Counted from the stretch's first letter, positions 23,355 to 31,275 are shown. The stretch: DNA of 32,058 nucleotides from Gammaproteobacteria bacterium AqS3 (GCA_001750645.1 MEIF01000024.1:1-32058); one strand, 5' to 3'. Notes: a model not told the origin generated them from the letters alone. Numbers and translations are program-made.

Positions 23355-24212
23355 ATGGATATTGAAGGCAGGACGGCGGTGGTGACCGGTGCGGCCAGCG
23401 GCATTGGCCTGGCCATTGCCGGAGAACTGATCAAGCGGCAGTGCCGGGTGGTGATCGCCGACTGGGACGGCGACGGCGCCAGAAAGGCGGCCGAGGCGCT
23501 CGGTGAAAACGCCGATGCGGTTCGCTTTGACGCCGCAGACACGGCCTCGGTCGAGGCCATGGCCGAGGAGGTCTGGCGACTGACCGGCGGGGTCGATCTG
23601 ATCTTCGCCAACGCCGGGGTCAGCGCCGGCGCCCCGCTGCTGCAGGCCGAGGCGGAGGCACTTGACTGGCACATCAACGTCAACGTCCGGGGCGTCTGGG
23701 CCACCGGCAAGGCCTTCATCAACAGGATCATTGCCGAGGGGCGCAGCGGGCACTTCACCATCACCGCATCCGAGCACTCGCTCGGCCTGCAGCACGCCGG
23801 CGCCGGCTTTTACACGGCCTCGAAGCACGCCGTGCTGGGGCTGGCGGAAGTCCTGCGCGCCGAGCTGCCGGAAACCGTCGGCATCTCGGTGTTCTGCCCC
23901 GGACTGGTCGAGACCCGCCTGCACGACGCCGGACGCTTCGGCGTGCTGCCCCCGGCCCCGGAGGAAATGCAGGCCTTCGCCGCCGCCGTGATGAGCCGGG
24001 GCATGGCGCCCGAAGCGGTGGCGCAGGCCGCCGTCAATGGCACGGCAAACGGCGATTTCTACATCGTGACCCACCCGAGCGCCTTTGCCGCCGCAGAAAA
24101 ACGCTTTGCCGAAATCAGCCAGGCCTTTGACGACCAGGCGCCCATGACCGAGGACGCCAGGCGCTACGAGGTCAATGCCGTCATCGCAGAGCTGCTGTCC
24201 GACCCGTCGTAA
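23355..24212 (+). CDS. SDR family oxidoreductase
   Basis: A 285-residue SDR with TGAASGIG (residues 11-18), NAG (86-88), Ser139, Tyr153 and Lys157 (YTASKHAV). It is longer than the 245-260 of classical members because of about 40 extra C-terminal residues. The ATG at 23355 follows a GGGGG site. Its last 49 bases overlap the 3' end of the convergent flavoprotein gene, so the two reading frames share sequence. Substrate unknown; the YTASKHAV style is common in SDRs acting on steroids and other hydrophobic alcohols. Confidence 0.87.
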   Translation: MDIEGRTAVVTGAASGIGLAIAGELIKRQCRVVIADWDGDGARKAAEALGENADAVRFDAADTASVEAMAEEVWRLTGGVDLIFANAGVSAGAPLLQAEAEALDWHINVNVRGVWATGKAFINRIIAEGRSGHFTITASEHSLGLQHAGAGFYTASKHAVLGLAEVLRAELPETVGISVFCPGLVETRLHDAGRFGVLPPAPEEMQAFAAAVMSRGMAPEAVAQAAVNGTANGDFYIVTHPSAFAAAEKRFAEISQAFDDQAPMTEDARRYEVNAVIAELLSDPS

Positions 24213-25603
24213 GCCCCGCCCTGCGAGGGGCTGAAAATCTTGCCGGGGTTGAGGATGTTGTCCGGGTCGAGGGCGCGCTTGATGGCCTGCATGGTGAGGA
24301 CGGCGTCGCCGGCCTCGGCGAGCAGGTAGTCGCACTTGCCCTGGCCGATGCCGTGCTCGCCGGTGCAGGTCCCGCCCATGTCAATGGCGCGCTGCGAGAG
24401 CCGCCTTGAGAACTCCAAGATGGTCTCGGCCAGCACCGCATCGTGCTTGGGCGCCAGGGCAATGCAGTGGAAGTTGCCGTCGCCGACGTGGCCGACGATG
24501 GGTGCGGTGATGCCGCTCTCGGCAATGTCGGCCTGGGTCGCCTCGACGCACTCGGCCAGCCTGGAGATCGGCACGCAGACATCGGTGATGGTGACGTCGG
24601 CGCTCGGCATCAGCGCCCGCGCGGCCCAGTAGGCGTCGTGGCGCACCTTCCACAGTCGGGTGCGCTCGTCCGGATCGCTCGAGGCGGCGAAGTTTTCGGC
24701 GCCGTGCTGGTGCGCAATCGCCTCGAACTGCCCCGACTGCTCGTCGACCGAGGCCTCTGAGCCGTGAAACTCGAGCAGCAGCAGCGGCTGCTCCGGCAGG
24801 CTGCAGTCCGAATAGGCGTTGCAGGCGCGCACCTGGACATCATCCAGCAGCTCGATGCGCGCCACCGGAATGCCGTGGAGCAGGCAGTCTGTGGCAGCCC
24901 TGCAGGCATCGCCGATGCTCCTGAAGGAGCAGATCCCGCCGGCGACGGCCTCCGGAATGCCGTGCAGGCGAATGGTCAGCTCGGTGATGATGCCGAGCGT
25001 GCCCTCCGAGCCGACCAGCAGCCTGGTCAGGTCGTAGCCGGCGGCGGATTTGCGGGCGCGCCCGCCGGTGCGAATGACGCGCCCGTCCGCCATGACCGCC
25101 TCCACCGCCAGCACCGCGTCCTTCATCGTCCCGTAGCGCACCGCATTGGTGCCGGAGGCGCGCGTTGCCGCCATGCCGCCCAGCGAGGCATCGGCTCCGG
25201 GGTCTATCGGAAAGAACAGCCCGGTGGCGCGCAGCTCCTCGTTGAGCTGCCGGCGCGTCACGCCGGGCTGGACGCGCACATCCATGTCCATTGCGTTGAT
25301 GGCCAGCACCCGATCCATCTGCGTCAGGTCAATCGACACGCCGCCCAGGGGGGCGTTGACCTGGCCCTCCAGCGACGAGCCGATGCCGAAGGGCACGATC
25401 GGGCAGCGGTGCCGGGCGCAGGTCCTGACCGCCTCGGCGACTTCGTCTGTGCTGCGGGCAAACAGCACCGCATCGGGCCACTGCCCGGCGTGGCCGGCGA
25501 CCGTGTGGGAGTGCTGCTCGCGGACGGCCTCGTGCCGGCTGAGCCGCTCGCCGAAGGCCGCCTCCAGGCTGGATACGGCCGCGGCAATCGCGCGAGCGGT
25601 CAC
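24164..25603 (-). CDS. FAD-binding oxidoreductase, GlcD/D-lactate dehydrogenase (cytochrome) type
   Basis: A 479-residue flavoprotein of the vanillyl-alcohol-oxidase fold. The FAD-binding domain carries PFGIGSSLEGQ and GSEGTLGIITE. The cap/active-site region has GHVGDGNFH and CTGEHGIGQGK with the expected histidines. Relatives oxidise D-lactate, glycolate or D-2-hydroxyglutarate and pass electrons to cytochrome c, an electron-transfer flavoprotein or quinone. The start is GTG at 25603; no in-frame ATG was found upstream. A purine-rich site lies very close (1 base), so initiation may depend on coupling with the short frame overlapping the P450 stop. The last 20 or so residues are Ser/Ala/Thr-rich, look extra, and overlap the convergent SDR gene. 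Confidence 0.88.
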   Translation of the reverse strand: MTARAIAAAVSSLEAAFGERLSRHEAVREQHSHTVAGHAGQWPDAVLFARSTDEVAEAVRTCARHRCPIVPFGIGSSLEGQVNAPLGGVSIDLTQMDRVLAINAMDMDVRVQPGVTRRQLNEELRATGLFFPIDPGADASLGGMAATRASGTNAVRYGTMKDAVLAVEAVMADGRVIRTGGRARKSAAGYDLTRLLVGSEGTLGIITELTIRLHGIPEAVAGGICSFRSIGDACRAATDCLLHGIPVARIELLDDVQVRACNAYSDCSLPEQPLLLLEFHGSEASVDEQSGQFEAIAHQHGAENFAASSDPDERTRLWKVRHDAYWAARALMPSADVTITDVCVPISRLAECVEATQADIAESGITAPIVGHVGDGNFHCIALAPKHDAVLAETILEFSRRLSQRAIDMGGTCTGEHGIGQGKCDYLLAEAGDAVLTMQAIKRALDPDNILNPGKIFSPSQGGAYDGSDSSSAMTALTS

Positions 25604-25641
25604 GCCCCTGCCCCGACCCGCCCGCCGGCAGCGTCCGTCAT
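25600..25641 (-). other. possible 13-codon coupling ORF between P450 and flavoprotein genes
   Basis: An ATG at 25641 overlaps the P450 TGA as ATGA and opens a 13-codon frame whose TGA overlaps the flavoprotein's GTG (GTGA). It could hand ribosomes from the P450 gene to the flavoprotein start. Alternatively it marks a frameshift or is chance. Confidence 0.25.
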
Positions 25642-26909
25642 GCGCGCTCGGGCGTGAACGTCACCGGCATGTTCATGATCGTGTTGAACCAGATCGAGCG
25701 CAGCGGAGCCTCCAGCTCGCCCGCCGGGCGGATGTCCGGGATGCGGGTGATGATCTCGGTCAGCAGCGCCTTGAGCTGCAGGCGCGCCAGCCTGGAGCCG
25801 AGGCAGACGTGCGGGCCGGTGCCGAAGGAGAGGTGCCTGCCGGCGTTCTCGCGCAGGATGTCGAAGCGGTCGGGGTCCTCAAAGACCGCCGGGTCGCGGT
25901 TGGCGGCCGGATAGGACAGGTAGATCTTGTCGCCCTGCTTCACCGGCTGACCGCCGATCTCGGTGTCCCGGGTCACCGTGCGGCGGAACTTGACCACCGG
26001 CGGGGAGTGGCGCAGCACCTCGTCGATGGCATTGGGCAGGTATTTCTCCGGATCGCTCTTGACGATTTCATACTGGTCGGGGTGCTCGTTCATCAGGCGG
26101 ATGAAATGCACCGCCGAGCCGCGCGTGGTCTCGTGGCCGGCGATGGCGACGACGATGAAGAACATGTTGATCTGGTCCTGGGTCAGCTTTTCGCCGTCGA
26201 CTTCCTCGTGGATCAGGCTGCTGAGAATCGAGCCGTCGGGCTCCGCCCGCTTCTGCTCGCAGAGCTCCTCGGACAGGGCGAACAGCTGGAACACCGCCAT
26301 GCCCTCCTCCTCCTCGCCGCCCTCTCCATACCCCTTCGGGTTCTCGGTGTCGGCGAGGGCATTGCCGAGGCGGAAGACGCGCTCACGGTAATCCTCCGGT
26401 ATGCCCATGATCTTGCAGAAGGTGAAGACCGGCAGGCGGGAGGCGACGTCAAAGACGAATTCGCACTCGCCCCGGCCGGCGACGTCGTCGATGATCTGCT
26501 TGGCGACCCGCCTGATCTCGGGTTCGAACGCCTCGATGGGCTTCGGGCCGAAGGGCGGCATGACGAGCCGCTTCATCGCCAGGTGCTGCTCGTGCGGCAT
26601 GCCCATCATTCCGGCCTGCTGCATCAGCAGCCGGTCCGGCTCAAAGTCCCAGATGATCGGGCTGCCCTCGTGCGAGGAGAACAGCTTCTGGTCGCGCGAG
26701 ACCTCGGCGACGTCCTGGTAGCGCGTCAGCACCCAGAAGCCCTGCCTCAGGCTGGCCCCCGGCATGACCGGGACGTAGTTCTCGGGCGGCGGATTCCAAT
26801 GCACCGGATCTCTCTCCCGCCACTGGCGGAACAGGTCGTGGGGCGGCCCCTTCTGATCCGGCATCAAATCCGGATTGGCCAGGTTGGTGTCAAATGGCAG
26901 GCTATTCAT
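25638..26909 (-). CDS. cytochrome P450
   Basis: A 423-residue soluble bacterial P450. The I-helix oxygen-activation motif is AGHETT (residues 257-262), the ExxR motif is EVLR (297-300), and the haem-binding loop is FGTGPHVCLG with axial Cys369. Sequence style and length resemble bacterial CYPs acting on terpenoid, sterol side-chain or fatty substrates (CYP125/CYP142-like and related), which is tentative. The ATG at 26909 has a GAGGAGGG site. It begins 2 bases after the GST stop and is in a minus-strand operon: monooxygenase remnant, GST, P450, flavoprotein. No dedicated ferredoxin gene is in the window. Confidence 0.93.
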   Translation of the reverse strand: MNSLPFDTNLANPDLMPDQKGPPHDLFRQWRERDPVHWNPPPENYVPVMPGASLRQGFWVLTRYQDVAEVSRDQKLFSSHEGSPIIWDFEPDRLLMQQAGMMGMPHEQHLAMKRLVMPPFGPKPIEAFEPEIRRVAKQIIDDVAGRGECEFVFDVASRLPVFTFCKIMGIPEDYRERVFRLGNALADTENPKGYGEGGEEEEGMAVFQLFALSEELCEQKRAEPDGSILSSLIHEEVDGEKLTQDQINMFFIVVAIAGHETTRGSAVHFIRLMNEHPDQYEIVKSDPEKYLPNAIDEVLRHSPPVVKFRRTVTRDTEIGGQPVKQGDKIYLSYPAANRDPAVFEDPDRFDILRENAGRHLSFGTGPHVCLGSRLARLQLKALLTEIITRIPDIRPAGELEAPLRSIWFNTIMNMPVTFTPERA

Positions 26910-26911
26910 AT

Positions 26912-27613
26912 TCAGTTCCCTCCTCTGGGTGCGATGGCGTCCACGCGCGTCATCCAGGCCTTGATGCTGGAGGTTTTTTCCAGCGCCGCCTGTGCCTCCC
27001 GGGCGTAGAGCAGCGCATTAAGCTGGGCGATGACCGCCAGATCAGCGTAGGACAGCGCCGCCCCGACGAGCCACTCCCGCCCCCGCAGCATGGCATCGAG
27101 CGCCTCGATGTGCCGCTCGGCGTCCCGCACGATCTGCTCCTGCGGCTTGCGCCCCAGCCCCTGGGTCTGCACCAGCTGGCCGACCCCGGCCAGAACCAGC
27201 TCCCTGAGCTGCTGCTTCGGGACGCCGGGCATGGTCTCGGAGAACTCGTCCAGCGCCGCATCGAGGTTGTGCTCCCAGGACAGGCGCATGGTCATTTCGT
27301 AAAAGTAGAGGCTTTCATCGGCCCAGTCCTCGATCACGTGCGCCAGGGCGGCGTCTCGGGCATCGGCCGGCACCAGCGGACGCTCGGGATTGATTCCCTC
27401 GATGTGGTGGATGATGTCGGTGCTGTCCCACACCGCCTGGTCGCCGTCCCTGATGCAGGGGAATTTGCCGGTGGGCGAGACCTCGGCGTACTTGCCCTCG
27501 GGCACCTTGGCGCGCTCCACCTCGACGACCTCGAAGGCAATGCCCTTGAAATTCATCGCCCGGCGCACCTTTTCGGTGAACGGCGATGTCTTGAATTGAT
27601 AGAGCGTAATCAT
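26912..27613 (-). CDS. glutathione S-transferase family protein
   Basis: A 233-residue GST-fold protein: an N-terminal thioredoxin-like domain starting MITLYQFKTSPFTEKVRR, with the glutathione-binding cis-Pro segment GKFPCI and DSTDIIHHIE (Ser binding the gamma-glutamyl group), then an all-helical C-terminal domain. The ATG at 27613 has an ideal AAGGAGG site. That ATG overlaps the TGA of a flavin-monooxygenase remnant as ATGA, showing the GST once followed a monooxygenase gene. It may conjugate or isomerise products of oxygenase chemistry, or protect against reactive intermediates. The upstream extension of the frame to 28144 is out-of-frame remnant sequence, not coding for GST. Confidence 0.88.
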   Translation of the reverse strand: MITLYQFKTSPFTEKVRRAMNFKGIAFEVVEVERAKVPEGKYAEVSPTGKFPCIRDGDQAVWDSTDIIHHIEGINPERPLVPADARDAALAHVIEDWADESLYFYEMTMRLSWEHNLDAALDEFSETMPGVPKQQLRELVLAGVGQLVQTQGLGRKPQEQIVRDAERHIEALDAMLRGREWLVGAALSYADLAVIAQLNALLYAREAQAALEKTSSIKAWMTRVDAIAPRGGN

Positions 27614-27768
27614 GCTTCGATCCTCCTTCCGACCCGGGACAGATATTCGCTCAGAAGCGCCTGCATCTGACCGGCCGCAATGTCCCGGGTGCGCCAGCGG
27701 GCGGCAATGATACTGTCGGGGCGCACCAAAACAACCTCGTCGTCGCTGTAGGGCGGCGCTGCCGGGGT
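27610..27768 (-). pseudogene. C-terminal remnant of an FAD-dependent aromatic monooxygenase
   Basis: About 52 codons ending in TGA at 27612-27610 encode YSDDEVVLVRPDSIIAARW, the characteristic C-terminal LVRPD-x-AAR/W stretch of UbiH/phenol-hydroxylase-type flavin monooxygenases, plus a short tail. The rest of the enzyme (normally about 500 residues) is missing. Upstream the frame enters an unrelated hydrolase remnant at about 27765. The ATGA overlap with GST preserves the old operon junction. Confidence 0.65.
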
Positions 27769-28021
27769 CGCCCAGGACGCCCAGCATGAAGTCGACGGCG
27801 AAGTCGATCTCCTCGACTGCAATGGCGGCGTGCGCCCCAGGATGGGCGTGCAGTCTTTTGTCGCCCGAGCCGAAGACGTCGAACAGCACCAGGGCGTGCG
27901 CTCGCCGCACCCTCTCATCTTCCAGCTGCATCAGGAAGAGCAGCGGCGCCCGGACTGCCGAGGTGGCCTCCCGCAGCGCCGCCCCGCCCGGGTCGCTCGC
28001 CTGCCGCCACTCAGTCTGCAT
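27764..28021 (-). pseudogene. C-terminal remnant of an alpha/beta hydrolase (dienelactone/esterase type)
   Basis: The frame from about 28021 encodes APLLFLMQLEDERV and LFDVFGSGDKRLHAHPGAH, resembling the last third of alpha/beta hydrolases: the acidic active-site segment and the catalytic-His region. The nucleophile part is absent. The frame meets the monooxygenase remnant in a different phase at about 27765. An ATG at 28021 overlaps the stop of the MFS remnant, so a short peptide could still be made. Confidence 0.55.
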
Positions 28022-28397
28022 CCTGAACCCCCCCGCCGCTCGCCGGCCGCTCCGGAAACGGCCGCATGATGAAAAACAGCACCGCTGACAGCAACAGGCC
28101 GATCCCCGATGCCGCAATCGCCCAGTCATAGTTGCCGAGGGCATCGTAGGCCAGACCGGCCAGAAACGGCGCCACGCCCAGCCCGAAGATGGTCACCCCA
28201 AAGATGACGCCGTAGATCACGCCGTAATTTTTCAGGCCGAAGTAGCGCGCCGCCAGATAGCCGATCAGGTCGATCTCGGCCCCGACGGTGAAGCCGACCG
28301 CCAGCGCCATCAGAAACGCCAGCTCGGCGCCGCCGATGAGCAGCGCCAGCAGCCCCGGCGAAATTCGCCTGCCGCGGAACCGACCGGTTTGGAGTTT
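28011..28397 (-). pseudogene. C-terminal remnant of an MFS transporter
   Basis: The open frame from about 28397 to the TGA at 28013-28011 encodes three hydrophobic helices with GAEIDLIGYLAARYFG and NYGVIYG, the TM10-TM11 style of major facilitator carboxylate transporters. It ends after one more helix (FIMRPFPERP). About two thirds of a normal 400-residue transporter is missing at the 5' side, and a TGA lies just upstream at 28400-28398. An ATG at 28310 could give a 99-residue fragment. Confidence 0.65.
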
Positions 28398-28498
28398 TCA
28401 CCCATGCGCATCCGATCCGATATCTTTTTGTGATAAAACAGGCCGGGCGGCGTCAGAGCACCTGCGCCCATGCTGTTGCGTTAATCGGGGGCGAGTAT

Positions 28499-30118
28499 AT
28501 GCAGACGGAATTCGACTTCATCGTCATCGGCGCCGGCTCTGCCGGCTGCGTGCTGGCCGACCGGCTCAGCGAGAGCGGTGCGCACCCTGTGCTGGTGCTG
28601 GAGGCCGGCGGCGAGGACAGCAACCCCTGGCACAAAGTCCCGCTCGGCATCGCCAGGCTGCTGCACGACGGGGCGGTGGCCTGGCTGGACATGACGACTG
28701 CGACCAACTCCACGGCGGGGCGCTCGATCATCCTCAGCCAGGGCAAGGTTCTCGGCGGCAGCTCGTCGATCAACGGCATGCTCTACATCCGCGGCCAGCG
28801 GGAGGACTACGACAGCTGGGCGGCCATGGGCGCCCCCGGCTGGGGCTGGGACGACGTGCTGCCCTACTTCAGAAAATCCGAAAACCTGCCGCAGGGCGGC
28901 ACCGAGGGGGCGCACGGGCGCTCCGGCCGGCTGCGTTTGAGCTGGATCAAAAACCTCAACCCCGCCTCGCGCGCGGTGATGCAGGCGGCGCAGGAGGACG
29001 GCCTGCCGTTCAACGAAGACCTCAACGACGGCGACCAGACGGGGGTCGGCTACCTGCTCGGCACCATCCGCAGGGGGCGCAGGCAGTCGACCGCCACGGC
29101 CTTCCTGAAGCCGGCGCGCAAACGCCCCAATGTCACGGTCAAAATCCGCCAGAGGGTGCAGCGGCTTGAGATTGAGGACGGCGTCGTCACCGGCGTGACG
29201 GTGCGGGACGCCGACGGCCAGACCCAGCGCTATACGGCGACCAGAGAGGTGCTGCTGTCGGCCGGCGCCGTCGGCAGCCCGGCGATCCTGCAGCACTCGG
29301 GCATCGGCGATGCGGGGCACCTGCGGTCCGTCGGCGTCGAGCCTCTGCACCATCTGCCCGGGGTCGGGCGCAACCTGCAGGATCACATCTTCGGCCACGT
29401 GAAGTACGAGCTGAAGAACCCCAGGCACAGCTACAACAGGCAGCTCTCCTCGCCGCCCAGCATGGCCGTCGAACTCGTCAAGTGGCTGCTGTTCGGGAGG
29501 GGCGCCCTGACCACCACATCGGCGCACTTCTGCGGGTTCTTCAAGAGCGACGAGGCGCTCGAGCGCAATGACATCCAGCTCGCCATGCGGCCCTACTCGG
29601 CCAGCCTCAGGGAGGGCGTCGGCCTGGCGCTGGACGACTTCCCCTCGATGACGGTCTCGGCGATTCAGGCACGGCCGCACTCCAGGGGCGCCGTGCTCAT
29701 CCGCAGCAGCGACCCGATGCAGCGCCCCGAGGTCAACACCAACTACCTCTCCGACCCGCGCGACGTCACCGCGATATGCCGGGGCATCGAGCGGGTGCGG
29801 CGCATCGTCGGCCAGCCGGCAGCGAGGCAGCTGGTGGCACGGGAGGTCGAGCCCGGCCCCGAAGTGAGCGGGGAAGCCGCGCTCGAGCGCTATCTGCGCG
29901 ACACCTTCACGACGGTCTACCACCCGGTCGGCACCTGCAAAATGGGTCGGGACGACATGGCCGTGGTCGATGCCGAGCTGAAGCTCATCGGCCTGAGGGG
30001 GCTGCGCGTCGTCGACGCCAGCGTCATGCCGGTGATCTCCTCGGGCAACACCAATGCCCCGACCATCATGATCGGCGAGAAGGCTGCCGATATGATTCGC
30101 ACCGAGCACGGCGCCTAG
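28499..30118 (+). CDS. GMC family FAD-dependent oxidoreductase (choline/alcohol dehydrogenase type)
   Basis: A 539-residue GMC flavoenzyme. The FAD Rossmann motif [18 protein letters not shown] is near the N-terminus, GMC signature 1 is [18 protein letters not shown] (residues 82-99), and signature 2 is [16 protein letters not shown]. The catalytic pair is His475 ([10 protein letters not shown]) and Asn519 (SSGNTNAPT), 44 residues apart as in choline oxidase. It would oxidise an alcohol to an aldehyde, feeding the aldehyde dehydrogenases and acyl-CoA synthetases in this window. The ATG at 28499 is preferred to 28430 because a GGGGGCGAG site precedes it and the FAD fold begins there. The promoter region 28398-28498 is relatively A/T-rich. 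The MaoC pair follows on the same strand. Confidence 0.92.
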   Translation: MQTEFDFIVIGAGSAGCVLADRLSESGAHPVLVLEAGGEDSNPWHKVPLGIARLLHDGAVAWLDMTTATNSTAGRSIILSQGKVLGGSSSINGMLYIRGQREDYDSWAAMGAPGWGWDDVLPYFRKSENLPQGGTEGAHGRSGRLRLSWIKNLNPASRAVMQAAQEDGLPFNEDLNDGDQTGVGYLLGTIRRGRRQSTATAFLKPARKRPNVTVKIRQRVQRLEIEDGVVTGVTVRDADGQTQRYTATREVLLSAGAVGSPAILQHSGIGDAGHLRSVGVEPLHHLPGVGRNLQDHIFGHVKYELKNPRHSYNRQLSSPPSMAVELVKWLLFGRGALTTTSAHFCGFFKSDEALERNDIQLAMRPYSASLREGVGLALDDFPSMTVSAIQARPHSRGAVLIRSSDPMQRPEVNTNYLSDPRDVTAICRGIERVRRIVGQPAARQLVAREVEPGPEVSGEAALERYLRDTFTTVYHPVGTCKMGRDDMAVVDAELKLIGLRGLRVVDASVMPVISSGNTNAPTIMIGEKAADMIRTEHGA

Positions 30119-30147
30119 CCGAGCATTCACAGGGAGGGCCAACTCCA

Positions 30148-30663
30148 ATGTCATCAAAAGAAAAACTCCCCTTCCCCGGCGCCGACAGGGCAAAGCTGCT
30201 GCTGCCCGGCAATCAATACGAAGACTTCGAAGTCGGCCAGGTGTTCGAGCACCACTGGGGGCGCACGCTGAACGGCGGCGACAACGCTCTGTTTTCCTGC
30301 CTGACGCTGCACTTCAACCCGAATTACTTCAACGCCGAGTACGCCCGGGCCAACGGACACGACCGGATCCTGGTCAACCCGCTGCTGGTGTTCAACACCG
30401 TGCTGGGCATGTCGGTCGAGGATCTCTCGGAGCGAGGCGGGCCGTTCCTGGGCATCAACGAGCTGACCCACCACCGCTCGGTCTACGAGGGCGACACGCT
30501 CGTCGCCCGCTCCACCGTGCTGGACAAGCGCGAGAGCACGTCCAACCCGGACGTCGGCATCGTCACTTGGTGCACCGAGGGCTTCAACCAGCACGACGAG
30601 CTGGTCATTGATTACCGGCGCAGCAACATCGTCGCCAAGCGCGGCAGACGCGCCAGGATATAG
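30148..30663 (+). CDS. MaoC-like hot-dog dehydratase family protein (first of a pair)
   Basis: A 171-residue single hot-dog-domain protein of the MaoC/mesaconyl-CoA-hydratase-like group (YEDFEVGQVFEHHWGRT near the N-terminus). Where R-specific hydratases have the catalytic GDxNPIHxD, this has TLHFNPNYFN, so the usual Asp and His are replaced. It may be a non-catalytic partner or use other residues. The ATG at 30148 follows AGGGAGG at about 10 bases. It is 29 bases after the GMC gene and 36 bases before a second MaoC gene, so the pair probably forms a heteromer. Relatives are found beside CitE and acyl-CoA dehydrogenase genes. Confidence 0.82.
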   Translation: MSSKEKLPFPGADRAKLLLPGNQYEDFEVGQVFEHHWGRTLNGGDNALFSCLTLHFNPNYFNAEYARANGHDRILVNPLLVFNTVLGMSVEDLSERGGPFLGINELTHHRSVYEGDTLVARSTVLDKRESTSNPDVGIVTWCTEGFNQHDELVIDYRRSNIVAKRGRRARI

Positions 30664-30685
30664 GGATACAGGGATACAGGGATAC
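30662..30685 (+). repeat. three 8 bp tandem repeats next to a ribosome-binding site
   Basis: Three perfect copies of agggatac run from the stop codon of the first MaoC gene to the AGGAGGG ribosome site (30686-30692) of the second. Each copy contains an AGGG that could act as a decoy or extra Shine-Dalgarno. Slippage would change the gene spacing without touching either coding sequence. Confidence 0.85.
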
Positions 30686-30699
30686 AGGAGGGACGCATC

Positions 30700-31161
30700 A
30701 TGTCAAAGGCGGCAGAGGTTCAGGGCAGGCGGTTCTTCGAGGACTACGCCGTCGGCGATGTCTACAAACACTTCCGCGGCAAGACCGTCAAGGAGAGCGA
30801 CGCCGTGACGATATGCAACATGGTTCTGAACTCCGCCTCGGGCCACTTCAACGACGATGTGATGTCGGGGACGGCCATCGGCGAGTCGATCGTCTACGGC
30901 GGGGTGACGATTTCGATGGTCATCGGCCTGGCGGCACAGGACACCGCCGAAAACGCCATCCGCGAGCTCGCCATGGACAACATCAAGCTGCTCGCCCCGG
31001 TCAAGCACGGCGACACGCTCTACGCCTACTCCGAGGTGCTGGATGCGGCCGAGCACGACGAGGGCGGCGTGGTGACCTTCCGCCACTACGGGGTCAACCA
31101 GCACGACAAGCTGGTGTTCCAGGGCGAGCGCACGGTTCTGATCAAAAAACGCCCAGGCTGA
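30700..31161 (+). CDS. MaoC-like hot-dog dehydratase family protein (second of a pair)
   Basis: A 153-residue hot-dog protein beginning FFEDYAVGDVYKHFRGKTV, the same layout as its upstream neighbour. The hydratase-motif region reads NSASGHFNDD, keeping a His (residue 49) but with Asn in place of the usual catalytic Asp. Together with the first gene it resembles the two halves of double-hot-dog hydratases such as mesaconyl-CoA hydratase, or heteromeric hydratases such as HadAB. The likely role is hydration of a 2-enoyl-CoA. The ATG at 30700 has an excellent AGGAGGG site. It is last in the GMC - MaoC - MaoC unit. Confidence 0.84.
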   Translation: MSKAAEVQGRRFFEDYAVGDVYKHFRGKTVKESDAVTICNMVLNSASGHFNDDVMSGTAIGESIVYGGVTISMVIGLAAQDTAENAIRELAMDNIKLLAPVKHGDTLYAYSEVLDAAEHDEGGVVTFRHYGVNQHDKLVFQGERTVLIKKRPG

Positions 31162-31196
31162 GCGGCGGCCGGCTGGGGACTGTGCATCGGGAGCGC

Positions 31197-31275
31197 CAAT
31201 CAATACCCGCGCAATAGGCAGAACCCGCACAGAAACTGGGCTGCGGGGCGGGCAATCAAATCCCCGTCAATAGGC
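31197..31275 (+). repeat. two imperfect 23 bp direct repeats, with a third relative at 31680
   Basis: Copies at 31197-31219 and 31253-31275 share CAATCAA at one end and CAATAGGC at the other (18 of 23 positions by eye), separated by 33 bases. A third relative at 31680-31703 (TATCAAATTCCCGTC) lies on the far side of the tRNA-like sequence. Confidence 0.55.

Noticed and set aside
25146-27008. A 620-codon plus-strand frame opposite the P450 and flavoprotein genes
   Set aside because: Antisense to two genes with complete catalytic motifs; no support of its own.
26912-28144. A longer GST reading starting at 28144 (410 residues)
   Set aside because: The extra N-terminus is the out-of-frame continuation through decayed gene fragments. 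The ATG at 27613 has an ideal ribosome site and the GST fold begins exactly there.
31197-31275. CRISPR-like geometry: two 23-base repeats separated by 33 bases
   Set aside because: Only two copies, about 18 of 23 positions matching, no cas genes, and the third relative is 400 bases away.
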